Shown here: positions 8,074 to 16,605 of the stretch, piece by piece
How positions within the stretch are numbered: the first letter of the stretch is position 1
Layout: every line of letters begins with the position of its first letter
DNA from: Ktedonospora formicarum
GTDB lineage: Bacteria > Chloroflexota > Ktedonobacteria > Ktedonobacterales > Ktedonobacteraceae
Direction: 5' to 3'
Assembly (NCBI RefSeq): GCF_016587355.1
Contig: NZ_BNJF01000001.1
Coordinates: 2,802,501 to 2,866,500, forward strand
DNA: 64,000 nucleotides
The notes under the pieces: model-generated
The model's input: the letters and a program-made list of their open reading frames with translations, nothing else
The model's database searches: none
Told to the model about the DNA's origin: nothing
Translations under genes and position numbers: made by a program

Positions 8074-9096
8074 TCAGTCCCAGGCTGCTCCCAGGCGGGC
8101 TAGATGTTCTCGATACTCAATGCGCTCTATCCATGCCTGGGGCCAGGCATCCAGGCCCAGGTATGCTCCCGCGAAGGCTCCAGTCAGGCAGGCGATGGAG
8201 TCAGAATCTCCACTGGTTGTTGCCGCGCGTTGGATGGCCTTTACTGGCTCATCGGGATAAAGCAAGAAGCAGAGCAGACCAGTTGCGAAAGCCTCTTCAG
8301 CGATCCAACCGCCGCCAGTTTGCGTGCAGGGATCACTCTCTCGGTCTGGTTTCTGGAGAGCGGCATCAATCCTGCCGAGAACGTGTAGACATTCTTCCCA
8401 GCCTCGTTCGATAAATTCCTGTGGTGTTCCGCTTGTTGAGAGTTGCCAGAGGGGGCCAAGCCATGCCTGGTGATAGAGTGAGCGCTGACTAAGGGCATAT
8501 GCGCGAAGCCTGCTGGTGATGTCATCTATCTTACCACCTGCTGCCAGGTCGGCGATACACCATGCTGTGAGATCGGAAGCCACCAGGGCCGTTGGGTGTC
8601 CGTGAGTCAGTGCGGCCTGAAACTGGGCTATGGCAGCTCGATGCTCGGGCGTGACATCTTCCTGGTTGGCATGTAGCAGGCCTACAGGAGCCACGCGCAT
8701 ATTCGCACCACAGCCTTTGGAACTGAGAACTGTTGCGTTGTGCCAGGGCAGGTTACGAGCCAATCCTTCACAAGCCTGGAGGCAGGTATTGCCAGGCGCG
8801 CGATTATTGTCCGGGCTATTGTTCCATGCGACGAAGGCCGAACGAAGCGGCTCTTCTAGTGTGTCCGCGTTATACGGTCGCTCGGCTGCCAGTAAGGAAT
8901 CTCCAACTGCCAGTGTCATCTGGGTATCATCCGTGACGCGTGCTGGATCGCCATGGAGCTTATCTGGTCCCTGGGTTCCATACTTCTTCTGGATGCTATC
9001 AATGTCAAGAAACTCAGTATCGGCTCCTAGAGCATCCCCAAACGCCAGCCCGAATAGGCATCCCGATGCTCGCTTATATATATCTTTCTTCGCCAT
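8074..9096 (-). CDS. ADP-ribosylglycohydrolase (DraG/ARH family)
   Basis: A 340-residue enzyme expected to remove ADP-ribose from modified proteins or related substrates using two metal ions. Family hallmarks: GCLFGLAFGDALGADTEF near residues 12-29, the first metal site in RVTDDTQMTL near residues 54-63, and the second in SGDSDSIACLTGAFAGA near residues 295-311; the C-terminal helix ends in EYREHLARLG. All expected acidic residues appear to be present, so it should be active. It leads a two-gene unit with the unknown gene at 7402, and a Nudix hydrolase lies 115 bases upstream on the same strand. The substrate cannot be told from sequence. Confidence 0.9.
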   Translation of the reverse strand: MAKKDIYKRASGCLFGLAFGDALGADTEFLDIDSIQKKYGTQGPDKLHGDPARVTDDTQMTLAVGDSLLAAERPYNADTLEEPLRSAFVAWNNSPDNNRAPGNTCLQACEGLARNLPWHNATVLSSKGCGANMRVAPVGLLHANQEDVTPEHRAAIAQFQAALTHGHPTALVASDLTAWCIADLAAGGKIDDITSRLRAYALSQRSLYHQAWLGPLWQLSTSGTPQEFIERGWEECLHVLGRIDAALQKPDRESDPCTQTGGGWIAEEAFATGLLCFLLYPDEPVKAIQRAATTSGDSDSIACLTGAFAGAYLGLDAWPQAWIERIEYREHLARLGAAWD

Positions 9097-9211
9097 AGCT
9101 GTAATCCTTTTATCACATGAAAGGTTATATTTTTTACTGATGGCTGGCTACAAACAGATTATGTTGGGATAATATATCATATGATCTCAATACGTGTCAC
9201 GTATGTGTGTT

Positions 9212-10054
9212 TTATGATTCGTGAGCACTCAGATCAAGTGTCTGAGCTTCGATATGGTGTAGGATGGGGATCAGCCAGTCCTGCCCATAGCGTAGCGCGC
9301 CATAGAGCAATAGGTTTGGTTCGCCCGTGGGTGAGATATGACCATGATGCTCCAGCAGAAAGTTTTTGAGGCTTGCCTCGCTGACATGAAGTGTTTTGAG
9401 TTCCTTGATTTCATCTTCCTCTGGCTCTCGCTGTAGTACCTCTGCCAGTGGAATATTCAGATGGGTCAGAAAGAGTAGCTCGCCATGTGGCATTAGCATA
9501 TCGTAGGCCGCTCCCAGACAATACTGAGAGTGTATATCTTCGGCCTGGATACCAGTTTCTTCACGAATCTCGCGGCATATAGCCGCGAATGGATCTGGCA
9601 ACCTCTCGTCCATATCGAGCCCGCGCTCGAAGAAGCCGCCAATCACATGATAATGTCCCTCATAGGCATCGACACCCTGACGCTTGTCGAGCAAGATGTA
9701 GTTATCACTTGTCTCGACGACTGAGCAGACGCCAATGGCATTGCCAAGCTCTTCACGAGAGTGCTTACGCGCAAAACTATCTTCGCGCGTGGTGACATAT
9801 TCTTTGTAGCTTGTGTCACCCAGGCGAAGCATAAGTTTATTATCGAGAGTGCTTTCCGCTCCCACCAGGCGAAAGAGAGGTGCGTCGAAGAGGCGTTTCC
9901 CTTGCGCGCGTGCCTCTGTGAGTTTGGCTTCCCAGAGCGTATCCATCCAGGCTTCAAGATCAGATGTGCGTGGCATACGCCATTCTGATTGATAGCTGAT
10001 CTCTACCTGAGCAGATGAGAAACAGCCCTGGGCCAGAATTTCAAAATTCCGCAT
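9212..10054 (-). CDS. Nudix hydrolase with enlarged Nudix box
   Basis: A 280-residue protein with a Nudix domain in its centre. The box begins GGFFERG (139-145) and ends CREIREETGI (160-169); about six to seven extra residues lie between the two halves compared with the classical 23-residue box, as in Nudix enzymes acting on nucleotide-sugar type substrates. The N-terminal 100 residues form a separate module (RLVGAESTLDNKLMLRLG). The metal-binding REIREE helix is intact, so hydrolysis of a nucleoside diphosphate derivative is likely. AGAGGA precedes the ATG. It lies next to the ADP-ribosylglycohydrolase, making ADP-ribose or a related product an attractive but unproven substrate. Confidence 0.85.
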   Translation of the reverse strand: MRNFEILAQGCFSSAQVEISYQSEWRMPRTSDLEAWMDTLWEAKLTEARAQGKRLFDAPLFRLVGAESTLDNKLMLRLGDTSYKEYVTTREDSFARKHSREELGNAIGVCSVVETSDNYILLDKRQGVDAYEGHYHVIGGFFERGLDMDERLPDPFAAICREIREETGIQAEDIHSQYCLGAAYDMLMPHGELLFLTHLNIPLAEVLQREPEEDEIKELKTLHVSEASLKNFLLEHHGHISPTGEPNLLLYGALRYGQDWLIPILHHIEAQTLDLSAHES

Positions 10055-10079
10055 GTAGGTTCCTCTTCATTCCTATGTT

Positions 10080-10131
10080 ACGCGAAAGCTGAACAGTATT
10101 CGGATAATCGAACTCTGTTCAGCTTTCGCGT
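10080..10131. terminator. perfect 17-bp hairpin after guaA
   Basis: ACGCGAAAGCTGAACAG (10080-10096) is perfectly complementary to 10115-10131 with an 18-base loop. It lies 25 bases beyond the guaA stop on the minus strand and separates guaA from the Nudix gene. Confidence 0.75.
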
Positions 10132-10155
10132 TGTTGTGCTTCTGTGTAAGCGGTT

Positions 10156-11802
10156 TTACTCCCACTCGATAGTGGCGGGTGGCTTAGAGGTGATATCGTA
10201 CACCACGCGGTTAATTTCTTGCACCTCGTTTACCAGGCGATGGGAAATACGGCCTAGCAATTCAGGAGAGAGGCGTGCCCAATCCGCTGTCATGAAGTCG
10301 CCTGTTGTGACGGCGCGTACGGCGACTAGATTCGCGTATGTGCGCCCATCGCCCATGACGCCAACGCTTTGAATGGGCGTCAGGACAGCGAATGCCTGCC
10401 CTAGTTCGCGATACACACCCGCGCGTCGAATCTCCTCAATGACGATTGTATCGGCTCGGCGCAGGATATTGAGTTTCTCCTCTGTGACCTCACCAATGAC
10501 GCGAATCGCCAGTCCTGGCCCTGGGAAGGGGTGGCGCCAGACCCACTCTTCAGGGAGACCCAGTTCCAGGCCAATCTCGCGGACCTCATCTTTGAAGAGC
10601 ATGCGCAATGGTTCGACAAGCTGAAAGGTCATCTCTTCGGGCAATCCACCTACATTGTGATGTGTTTTAATGCGTGTGGCTGTGCTAGCTGTATCATGGC
10701 TGGTGCTCTCAATGACGTCGGGGTAGAGGGTACCCTGTGCCAGGAAACTAATTTGGCCCTGTTCGACGGAGAGTTTGGCAGCCTCTTCCTCAAAGACACG
10801 AATGAATTCTTCGCCGATGATCTTGCGCTTGCGTTCTGGATCGACAACGCCAGCCAGTTTGCCCAGGAAGCGCTCGCTCGCATTGATTGCAACCAGGGGG
10901 ATGTGTAGATGATTGCGGAATGTTTCAACTACCTGCTCGCCTTCGCCAGCGCGCATGCAACCTGTGTCTACGAACATACAGGTAAGCTGATCGCCGATAG
11001 CGCGGTGAACGAGAAGCGCCGCAACCGCAGAGTCCACGCCGCCTGAGAGGGCGCAGAGTACGCGCTCCTGTCCTACCTGTTTGCGAATGCGCTCTACCGT
11101 TTCGTCGATAACCTGTTCCGGGGTCCAGCTTGCGTTGCAGCCGCAAATGCGGAAGAGGAAGTTCTTAATAAGTTCTTTGCCCTGAGGAGTATGTGTGACC
11201 TCGGGATGAAACTGGAAGCCAACCAGACCATCAGGATGCGCGATGACCGCGACGGGATTGCTCTCAGTTGTTGCCAGCACCTTGAAGCCTTCGGGCAAGC
11301 GATCAACGCTGTCACCGTGGCTCATCCAGACAGGCAAGCGGAGTGGGTCTTTGCTGGCTGGCTTATCCAGGTGGCGTGTCTGTTCGGGTGAGGGATGAAG
11401 ACCCTCAAAGATACGGAAGGTGTCCCGGTCGCTCTCCGCTCCCTCAACGACTTGGATGGTTGCGGGGCCATACTCTCGTGTGCCATGCGCCATAGCGACA
11501 TGTCCACCCAGTTGGTGAGCCATAAGCTGCATACCATAGCAAATGCCCAGGATTGGTAGACCACTTTGGAGAATGGCCTGATCGCAGCCAGGCGCCTCCT
11601 CATCATAAACACTGGAAGGGCCACCTGAAAGGATAAAGCCTTTGATGTCCAGGTGTTCTCTGGCCTGTAGATCGGCCAGTGTTGTTGTGGCTGGTACCAG
11701 TTCACTATAGACGTGACATTCGCGAATGCGGCGTGTGATTAAGCGGCTGACTTGCGAGCCATAGTCAAGAACAATGATTGCCTGACGGCGTTCCGGTTGC
11801 AT
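10156..11802 (-). CDS. guaA: GMP synthase (glutamine-hydrolysing)
   Basis: GuaA makes GMP from XMP, ATP and glutamine. The 548 residues contain the class I glutamine amidotransferase domain with nucleophile Cys88 (LGICYGMQL) and the His199/Glu201 pair (FQFHPEV), then the ATP pyrophosphatase domain with SGGVDSAV near residue 255, and the GMP-synthase dimerisation C-terminus ending PATIEWE. It is about 25-35 residues longer than usual, in part because of an insert near residues 135-155. AGAGGA lies six bases before the ATG. The 200-base leader on the minus strand (11803-12000) was checked for a guanine riboswitch and none was found. Confidence 0.96.
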   Translation of the reverse strand: MQPERRQAIIVLDYGSQVSRLITRRIRECHVYSELVPATTTLADLQAREHLDIKGFILSGGPSSVYDEEAPGCDQAILQSGLPILGICYGMQLMAHQLGGHVAMAHGTREYGPATIQVVEGAESDRDTFRIFEGLHPSPEQTRHLDKPASKDPLRLPVWMSHGDSVDRLPEGFKVLATTESNPVAVIAHPDGLVGFQFHPEVTHTPQGKELIKNFLFRICGCNASWTPEQVIDETVERIRKQVGQERVLCALSGGVDSAVAALLVHRAIGDQLTCMFVDTGCMRAGEGEQVVETFRNHLHIPLVAINASERFLGKLAGVVDPERKRKIIGEEFIRVFEEEAAKLSVEQGQISFLAQGTLYPDVIESTSHDTASTATRIKTHHNVGGLPEEMTFQLVEPLRMLFKDEVREIGLELGLPEEWVWRHPFPGPGLAIRVIGEVTEEKLNILRRADTIVIEEIRRAGVYRELGQAFAVLTPIQSVGVMGDGRTYANLVAVRAVTTGDFMTADWARLSPELLGRISHRLVNEVQEINRVVYDITSKPPATIEWE

Positions 11803-12131
11803 ATATTCCTCTTTTTAAGATATCTGTTTGATGGCGTCCAGGTTTTACGGATTGTATATCTATGCGTTAATGCAATCTGTGTCAATTGAATGTCTCCCTG
11901 GCTGAGAGCAGAGGTGTTTGCTATAGATAATCGTCCAAAGTGGTCAGGAATTTGATAATCTCGAACCCAGTTTCCCACGATGCCTGCTGAGAGCATTAAG
12001 AGACTCTACACATTAACGCTAAATTGAGCTATCATGTTGGTGTTGAGTATATCACACGATACATGCCGCCGTCGTCGCTACGGCAAAAGAGTGGGTCAAG
12101 GTCCTGTATCGAAGCGAGAAAGGAAGATGCT

Positions 12132-12689
12132 ATGGGATCATCCAGGCAGGGAAAATGGTATGTGGCTGAAATGGTGGAGGTGATTCGCGTCGAAGGAGAG
12201 AGCAAGAATGTGGTTCATAGAAACTTTGTGCTGATTCGTGCAGGCTCGGCTGAGGAAGCCTACCAGAAGGCTCTAGATGGCGGCAAAAAAGGGGATATGA
12301 CGTATGAAAACCCGCAGGGGCAACGTGTCACAGCAAGTTTTCGTGGTTTGAGCAATCTGACGGAGATTTATACAGAACTTGAGGATGGTGAGGAGATTAC
12401 CTATTATCAGTGGGTTGGACTGGACGAGGAGGAGATACAATCCATGATCTCGCCCAAAGAGGATCTGGATGTATTTCGTAGCTGGAATGAAGATGACGAT
12501 GATCCCGACACCCCTGATATTCGTGCCCGTGGTTTTGCCGAGATCCTGTCCCTTCAAGAGGAGTCTATGCCACTTGAAAAAGAGGATGATCTAGATGAAA
12601 TAGATCCTCGCGATGTGCTTGCTGAAGCGGAACGCATTCTGCGTGGTGGCCCTCGCGATTCACATGATATTGGCGAAGATCGACACTAA
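12132..12689 (+). CDS. DUF4288 domain protein
   Basis: A 185-residue protein from ATG 12132, which has AAGGA about eight bases upstream; the open frame extends to 12024 but that part looks untranslated. Residues 8-100 match the DUF4288 pattern: KWYVAEMVEVI, then NFVLIRAGSAEEAYQKA, then a short FRGLSNLTEIY strand and EDGEEITYY. DUF4288 is a small domain of unknown function. The C-terminal 80 residues are strongly acidic (DEDDDDPDTPD region) and probably flexible. It stands alone on the plus strand, divergent from guaA, and ends in a terminator of more than twenty paired bases. No function can be given. Confidence 0.75.
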   Translation: MGSSRQGKWYVAEMVEVIRVEGESKNVVHRNFVLIRAGSAEEAYQKALDGGKKGDMTYENPQGQRVTASFRGLSNLTEIYTELEDGEEITYYQWVGLDEEEIQSMISPKEDLDVFRSWNEDDDDPDTPDIRARGFAEILSLQEESMPLEKEDDLDEIDPRDVLAEAERILRGGPRDSHDIGEDRH

Positions 12690-12692
12690 GAT

Positions 12693-12717
12693 CTTATGCG
12701 AAAACCGTTTTCATAAG
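12693..12717. repeat. minimal copy of the dispersed three-way-junction repeat (outer arms only)
   Basis: CTTATGCGAAAAC joined directly to GTTTTCATAAG: the two outer arms of the dispersed element with the inner hairpins missing, placed three bases after the DUF4288 stop and merging into the following terminator. Confidence 0.6.
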
Positions 12718-12770
12718 AAAAGACATGCATTCCTCCTTCAAGGACTCGAAGGAGGAATGCATGTCTTTTC
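12717..12770. terminator. perfect long hairpin between convergent genes
   Basis: The arm 12721-12739 (AGACATGCATTCCTCCTTC) pairs perfectly with 12748-12766, and flanking GAAA/TTTC bases extend the stem to 23 bp. It lies between the convergent DUF4288 and cupin genes and can serve both. Confidence 0.88.
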
Positions 12771-12788
12771 TAGGTCAGGGATGTGGGA

Positions 12789-13139
12789 TCAGGCTTCGTG
12801 TGGAGCTTCCAGACATGTGACCCCTAGTGGGCCCACCGATGCGCTGTGGCGCACCCCAGAGGGAAGGAACATACGATCTCCTCGTTCGAGATCCAGATTT
12901 ACCACTTCTCCCAACTCATCGCGGATATCGGGAAGCGTAAAGCGAATCGAGCCACGCACACAGTAGAGTATCTTGTGATAGGTATGCTGGTGAACGGCAT
13001 ATTGATCGCGAGGTCCGTTAGACCAGGCGTAGGGCGAGAGATGCTCACTAAGCATCTGTTGTTGAAGTGTGTGCTCATCTGGAAGCTCTGTACCTTGCCA
13101 GCGCGTGACATATGGTTTTAGTTTCTGATTGTCTGTCAT
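12789..13139 (-). CDS. cupin-domain protein
   Basis: A 116-residue small beta-barrel protein. The start at 13139 is chosen because AGGTGG lies a few bases upstream; the frame extends 16 codons further without a ribosome site. Cupin motif 1 is visible as the HQHTYHKILYCVRGSIRF stretch (two histidines, then a glycine turn) and motif 2 as RGDRMFLPSGVRHSA, with the typical PxGxxH. Metal ligands His/His/His thus appear present. Cupins of this size include dioxygenase-like, isomerase-like and sugar-binding proteins; nothing here selects one. It is a single-gene unit convergent with the DUF4288 gene. Confidence 0.8.
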   Translation of the reverse strand: MTDNQKLKPYVTRWQGTELPDEHTLQQQMLSEHLSPYAWSNGPRDQYAVHQHTYHKILYCVRGSIRFTLPDIRDELGEVVNLDLERGDRMFLPSGVRHSASVGPLGVTCLEAPHEA

Positions 13140-13258
13140 AATCCACCTGCTTTTAATCTGAAGGGGAAAACGGGAAATTACTTGCAAAAAATGTATATTG
13201 CTATTGATGTTCTTCTGGTATAGCAGTACAATATTATTCTATGGCATTTTTGTAGACG

Positions 13259-13304
13259 TTCGCCAATGCCGCCTGAGCGGCGGCTAGCTTTGTTCAGGCG
13301 AATG
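13259..13304. repeat. dispersed repeat copy (GCCGCCTGAGCGG type)
   Basis: Outer arms TTCGCC/GGCGAA enclose GCCGCCTGAGCGGCGGCTAG, containing the family core TGAGCG...GGCTAG. It lies between the divergent cupin and zinc-ribbon genes, upstream of the latter. Confidence 0.6.
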
Positions 13305-13348
13305 AAAGGCATCAACGTCGGACGCGCTGAAAGGAGAAAACCCTACTC

Positions 13349-14065
13349 ATGAGCACGATCCAGCTTGCCGCGCGGTTGTTTCAGTTACAGGAACTAGACC
13401 TCGAACTAGACCGTGTGAATGCTGAACTACAGTCCCTTCAGCACGCTCTTCAGGGCAATTATACGCTGCGTAAACTCGGCTCCGAACAGGTGAGTGCGGA
13501 GCAACAATGGAAAGCAAGTTATCAGGCACAACAAGATGCCGAATGGCAGCTTGAAGATCTTAATGCTCGTCTTCGCGAGCAGGAACAGCGTCTCGCGAGA
13601 GAAACAGCCGCAAATACCCGTGACTTGCAAGCCGTACAATTGGAAGTCCAACAACTTCAGGCACAACAGGCTCGCCAGGAAGAGGCCCTACGAGAGCTTG
13701 TGGATGTGACTGAGGCCCTTGAGGAAACGGCACAGCGCAAGGTTAACGAGGTACAGAAAGCCAGGGATGTCTGGATGCAGGACAACGCTTCGCAGATCGT
13801 ACAGCAGCGAGAGCTTGAAATTCAGAGTACTAATCTGCAACAGCGACGAGTTCAGCTCGCCTCTCTCCTGGAATCTGCCCTGATTGATCGCTACACAAGG
13901 ATGCGCCGCACCAAGCAGGGGCGAGCCGTGTCTAGGGTGGAGCAAGATGCCTGTCAGTGGTGCCGCGCCCTGCTCGCTCCCAGCGAATTGCAGCAAGCGC
14001 GTGTCAGCGTCGAGCTTCAGGTGTGTACGAATTGCGGTCGTATCCTCTATTACGATCAACATTGA
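13349..14065 (+). CDS. coiled-coil protein with C4 zinc ribbon (zf-RING_7 family)
   Basis: A 238-residue protein. Residues about 8-190 form a long coiled coil rich in Gln, Glu and Leu; the C-terminal 40 residues form a zinc ribbon with ligands Cys202/Cys205 (CQWC) and Cys226/Cys229 (CTNC), ending GRILYYDQH. This architecture is that of the widespread bacterial zf-RING_7/CT398-like family, proposed to act as nucleic-acid or chaperone-type adaptors and of unsettled function. The ribosome site AAAGGAG lies about a dozen bases before the ATG. It is a separate unit from rsgA, which has its own promoter downstream. Confidence 0.88.
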   Translation: MSTIQLAARLFQLQELDLELDRVNAELQSLQHALQGNYTLRKLGSEQVSAEQQWKASYQAQQDAEWQLEDLNARLREQEQRLARETAANTRDLQAVQLEVQQLQAQQARQEEALRELVDVTEALEETAQRKVNEVQKARDVWMQDNASQIVQQRELEIQSTNLQQRRVQLASLLESALIDRYTRMRRTKQGRAVSRVEQDACQWCRALLAPSELQQARVSVELQVCTNCGRILYYDQH

Positions 14066-14231
14066 TGGCTTGATAGATAGGTCTACTTCGTGGATCTATA
14101 GTCTTACGTATCGTCCGACAGTGCCTACCCAGTCTTTATTCGTAGACAGTTACATAGGGTTGATTCACTGGGTGCTCAGTGAACTACGCAGCGTGGCGTA
14201 TCCCTTCTCCTTTCTTTCCTCATCTCCCTTG

Positions 14232-14261
14232 TTGACAAACGCAATTTGTGTCTCGTATACT
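14232..14261 (+). promoter_or_regulatory. sigma-A-type promoter of the rsgA leader
   Basis: TTGACA (14232-14237), an 18-base spacer and TATACT (14256-14261): near-consensus. Transcription would start about 14268, giving a leader of roughly 370 bases before rsgA. Confidence 0.8.
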
Positions 14262-14325
14262 CTTGATACAAGGAATCGTTCGTTCAAATTCTGGCCCGGC
14301 CAGTGAAAAAGGAGGTGTCGTTCAT

Positions 14326-14436
14326 ATGAAAAAGCACCAGACCTGTGATGCTGTGCTTGAATGCACCTGTTCTGTCCGGTACGAGGCGAGTGTTATCGAC
14401 AGCAGCGAGAGCAATTGCCCCGCCAGGCTTTCCTGA
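14326..14436 (+). CDS. 36-residue leader ORF upstream of rsgA
   Basis: ATG 14326 is preceded by AAGGAGGTG at the ideal distance, a better ribosome site than most genes here. The product begins MKKHQTCDAVLECTCSV and ends CPARLS; it has four cysteines, several Ser and no signal peptide. It lies about 60 bases after the promoter at 14232 and 200 bases before rsgA. It is either a translated regulatory leader peptide controlling rsgA or a true small protein. The strength of the ribosome site is direct evidence; the role is inference. Confidence 0.6.
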   Translation: MKKHQTCDAVLECTCSVRYEASVIDSSESNCPARLS

Positions 14437-14496
14437 TCGCTCCATCTTCACAGGCGCCTGGCTCACGCTAGCTCGACCTGCCCGTCTGCACCTATT

Positions 14497-14552
14497 CCGG
14501 TTGGTTGTTGCACCGGAGACGCATCTCAGCCATGCTTTCCCCCCGGCTGAGA
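14497..14552 (+). promoter_or_regulatory. tandem hairpins in the rsgA leader
   Basis: Hairpin 1: CCGGT (14497-14501) with ACCGG (14512-14516). Hairpin 2: TCTCAGCC (14524-14531) with GGCTGAGA (14545-14552). They lie between the leader ORF and rsgA, where an attenuator or processing site would sit. No T-run follows hairpin 2. Confidence 0.4.
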
Positions 14553-14638
14553 GATTCCACTCTTCCTCCTTACGGCAGTTACCTTCTTATTGTTTTGCTG
14601 TTTTGAAGCATGCACTGATGCTTCCTGGAGGAAAACGC

Positions 14639-15679
14639 TTGATTGATGACCCAATTCTGCTGACAGGTATTGTGTTGACGGGCGCGCATGGTATCTACGA
14701 TGTGCATACCGACAATGGCATCTTTCGTTGTACCTTACGTGGTAAGTTGAAAAAAGCCTTCGCCCGCGTTCAAACTCAGAATGTTGTGGGAGGGCGTAAA
14801 TTAAATGTCTATCAGATGCGACGCGCTGAGCGTGAGCGCGAGAAACAGCATAAACCCGCTCCCGAAGCTGAAAACCCTATCCAATCGCGCCTCTCTGCTG
14901 GCGATTATGTAAAGTTCCGCAAATTAGATGAGCATACCGGGTTAATTGAAGAAATTCTGCCGCGTCAGAGCGAACTCTCGCGCCTCGATGCAGGTTCAAC
15001 CGATAAGAAAGCCATTCCCCAAACGCTACTAGCGAACCTCGATCAGGTATTTATCGTATTGGCAGTTGCGCAACCCGATCCTCACTTTGCCTTTCTGGAT
15101 CGCTACCTGGTCATCTGTGAAGCCGCGAATTTAAGTGCGATCATCTGTTTGAATAAGGCTGATCTGCCCCATGATTCGCACGTGGAAGAGGCAGCCAGCC
15201 TCTATGCGAGGCTTGGATACACTGTCGTCTGGACGAGCGCGTATAGTGGACAGGGAATCGAAGGCTTGAAGGCGCTGTTGAAGGATCATACCAGCCTCTT
15301 TACTGGCCCTTCCGGCGTTGGTAAGTCTTCGCTTGTCAATGCATTAGAGCCGAATATGGCGTTACGAACTGGCTTGATTAGCGATGCCACAGGTAAAGGA
15401 CGCCATACGACCACCGGTTCGCAGTTATATCCTCTCTCAACGGGCGGCTGGCTGGCAGACTCGGCTGGCATTCGCGCGCTTGCGGCCTGGGATGTTTCGA
15501 TGGAGGATCTGCCGCGCTGCTTTGTGGAGTTTCGCCCCTACCTGGGTGAGTGTGTCTATGATGACTGTAACCATATTGATGAGGAAGGTTGTGCTATCAT
15601 CCAGGCGGTAGAGGATGAGATCATTGATGAGGGGCGCTATCGCAGCTATGTACGTATCTATACAGGTGAAGAGCGCTAG
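14639..15679 (+). CDS. rsgA: ribosome small-subunit-dependent GTPase A
   Basis: RsgA is a circularly permuted GTPase acting late in 30S maturation. I place the start at TTG 14639: GGAGGA ends seven bases upstream and the product then begins directly at the OB fold (DDPILLTGIVLTGAHGIYDV, FRCTLRGKLKK). Upstream in-frame ATGs, including 14618, lack a ribosome site and would add unrelated residues. The permuted motifs follow in order: G4 CLNKADLP, G1 GPSGVGKSSLVN, G3 ADSAGIRAL, then the zinc site GECVYDDCNHIDEEGC. The product is 346 residues, close to the family norm, with a charged insert (RAEREREKQHKPAPEAE) in the OB-domain region. It is preceded by a structured leader with its own promoter and small ORF. 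Confidence 0.92.
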   Translation: MIDDPILLTGIVLTGAHGIYDVHTDNGIFRCTLRGKLKKAFARVQTQNVVGGRKLNVYQMRRAEREREKQHKPAPEAENPIQSRLSAGDYVKFRKLDEHTGLIEEILPRQSELSRLDAGSTDKKAIPQTLLANLDQVFIVLAVAQPDPHFAFLDRYLVICEAANLSAIICLNKADLPHDSHVEEAASLYARLGYTVVWTSAYSGQGIEGLKALLKDHTSLFTGPSGVGKSSLVNALEPNMALRTGLISDATGKGRHTTTGSQLYPLSTGGWLADSAGIRALAAWDVSMEDLPRCFVEFRPYLGECVYDDCNHIDEEGCAIIQAVEDEIIDEGRYRSYVRIYTGEER

Positions 15680-15682
15680 GGT

Positions 15683-15724
15683 GTAGGACCGTGAGCGCTG
15701 CGCTTTAGCCAGTGCAGCGCCTAC
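15683..15724 (+). terminator. stem-loop after rsgA
   Basis: GCGCTGC (15695-15701) pairs with GCAGCGC (15714-15720), with flanking GTAGG/CTAC. It follows the rsgA stop by a few bases; T-rich sequence comes about 10 bases later. Confidence 0.5.
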
Positions 15725-15825
15725 ATATGGCCTTTTTCCTTGTTGTTGGTTGTTATATTGCCGCGATAGTTTGATACTGCTTCGCACACACCTCTCAAAT
15801 TTTCATTGTCAAGGAGGCTACTCTT

Positions 15826-16482
15826 TTAGAGGCTGATGAGGCCGCGTTGTGCGGCAAGAGCAACGGCTTCGGTACGGTTGGTCGCGCCTAGCTTGCTCAT
15901 GATAGAGCTTACGTGGAACTTGGCGGTACGCTCACTGATAACAAGTTGCGAGGCGATCTCTTTATTTGGCATGCCTTGAGCCAGCAGGCGTAGGACTTCC
16001 AATTCACGCTCAGTAAGCTCTTCTACCTGGAGCAGGTCATCAGCGGGCCTGCCGTTTCCTTCACGCTGCCCCATGTGCCGCAGGAGCTTGGAGGCTACTA
16101 GCGGTTGTAAGAGAGAGCCACCTTCCATCGCGAGGCGAATCGCCTTAAAAATATCATCGCGGGGTGAACCTTTGAGGAGATAGCCATCTGCCCCCGATTG
16201 AATGGCGTAGATAATGCGCTCATCGGTATCAAAGGCTGTAAAGACAATGGTGCGGGCTGGATGATGGCGCAGACGAAGTTGCTTAATGGCTTCCACGCCA
16301 TCCATGATTGGCATCTCCAAGTCGAGAAGGAGTATATCCGGCTTGAGTGCTTCAGCCTGACGAATGGCCTCTTCCCCATTGGCGCATTCCGCGACAACTT
16401 CGAAGTCGGGCTGCGTTTCAAGTACCGCGCGCAACCCTTCGCGTACAATGGGATGGTCATCTGCCAGTAAAATGCGAATCAT
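15826..16482 (-). CDS. NarL/LuxR-family response regulator
   Basis: A 218-residue response regulator. The receiver domain carries the acidic pair at residues 8-9 (LLADDHP), phospho-acceptor Asp54 (LLLDLEMP), the conserved Thr in TIVFTAFD and Lys in YLLKGSPRDD. The C-terminal GerE helix-turn-helix is ELTERELEVLRLLAQGMPNKEIA through the FHVSSIMSKLGATNR recognition helix. It should bind DNA as a dimer when phosphorylated. The cognate sensor kinase is encoded just upstream on the same strand, separated by 123 bases that contain a dispersed repeat (16545-16600). Confidence 0.93.
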   Translation of the reverse strand: MIRILLADDHPIVREGLRAVLETQPDFEVVAECANGEEAIRQAEALKPDILLLDLEMPIMDGVEAIKQLRLRHHPARTIVFTAFDTDERIIYAIQSGADGYLLKGSPRDDIFKAIRLAMEGGSLLQPLVASKLLRHMGQREGNGRPADDLLQVEELTERELEVLRLLAQGMPNKEIASQLVISERTAKFHVSSIMSKLGATNRTEAVALAAQRGLISL

Positions 16483-16544
16483 GTGTTGTCCTCTGCGCCT
16501 TTCTCTCTGGTGATGCGTTCTTTTTAAGAATATGCCCTAAAAGC

Positions 16545-16600
16545 ATTCGCCAACGCCGCCTGAGCGCACCGGCGCTAGCCGCCGATCAGGCGGCGTTGGC
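16545..16600. repeat. dispersed three-way-junction repeat between sensor and regulator genes
   Basis: Outer arms GCCAACGCCGCCTGA (16549-16563) and TCAGGCGGCGTTGGC (16586-16600) are perfect over 15 bp. Inside lie GCGC-accg-GCGC and the GCTAG core. A clear family member between the two genes of a two-component operon. Confidence 0.8.
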
Positions 16601-16605
16601 TGGCC

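Noticed and set aside
11803-12020. Possible guanine riboswitch upstream of guaA
   Set aside because: The conserved purine-aptamer junction bases and the paired loops were not found on the minus strand; an apparent GGTTCGA there also lacks the stems of a tRNA.
14345-14638. N-terminal extension of rsgA (about 98 residues)
   Set aside because: It overlaps the small leader ORF and hairpins and resembles no GTPase domain; the TTG at 14639 has a strong ribosome site and begins at the OB fold.
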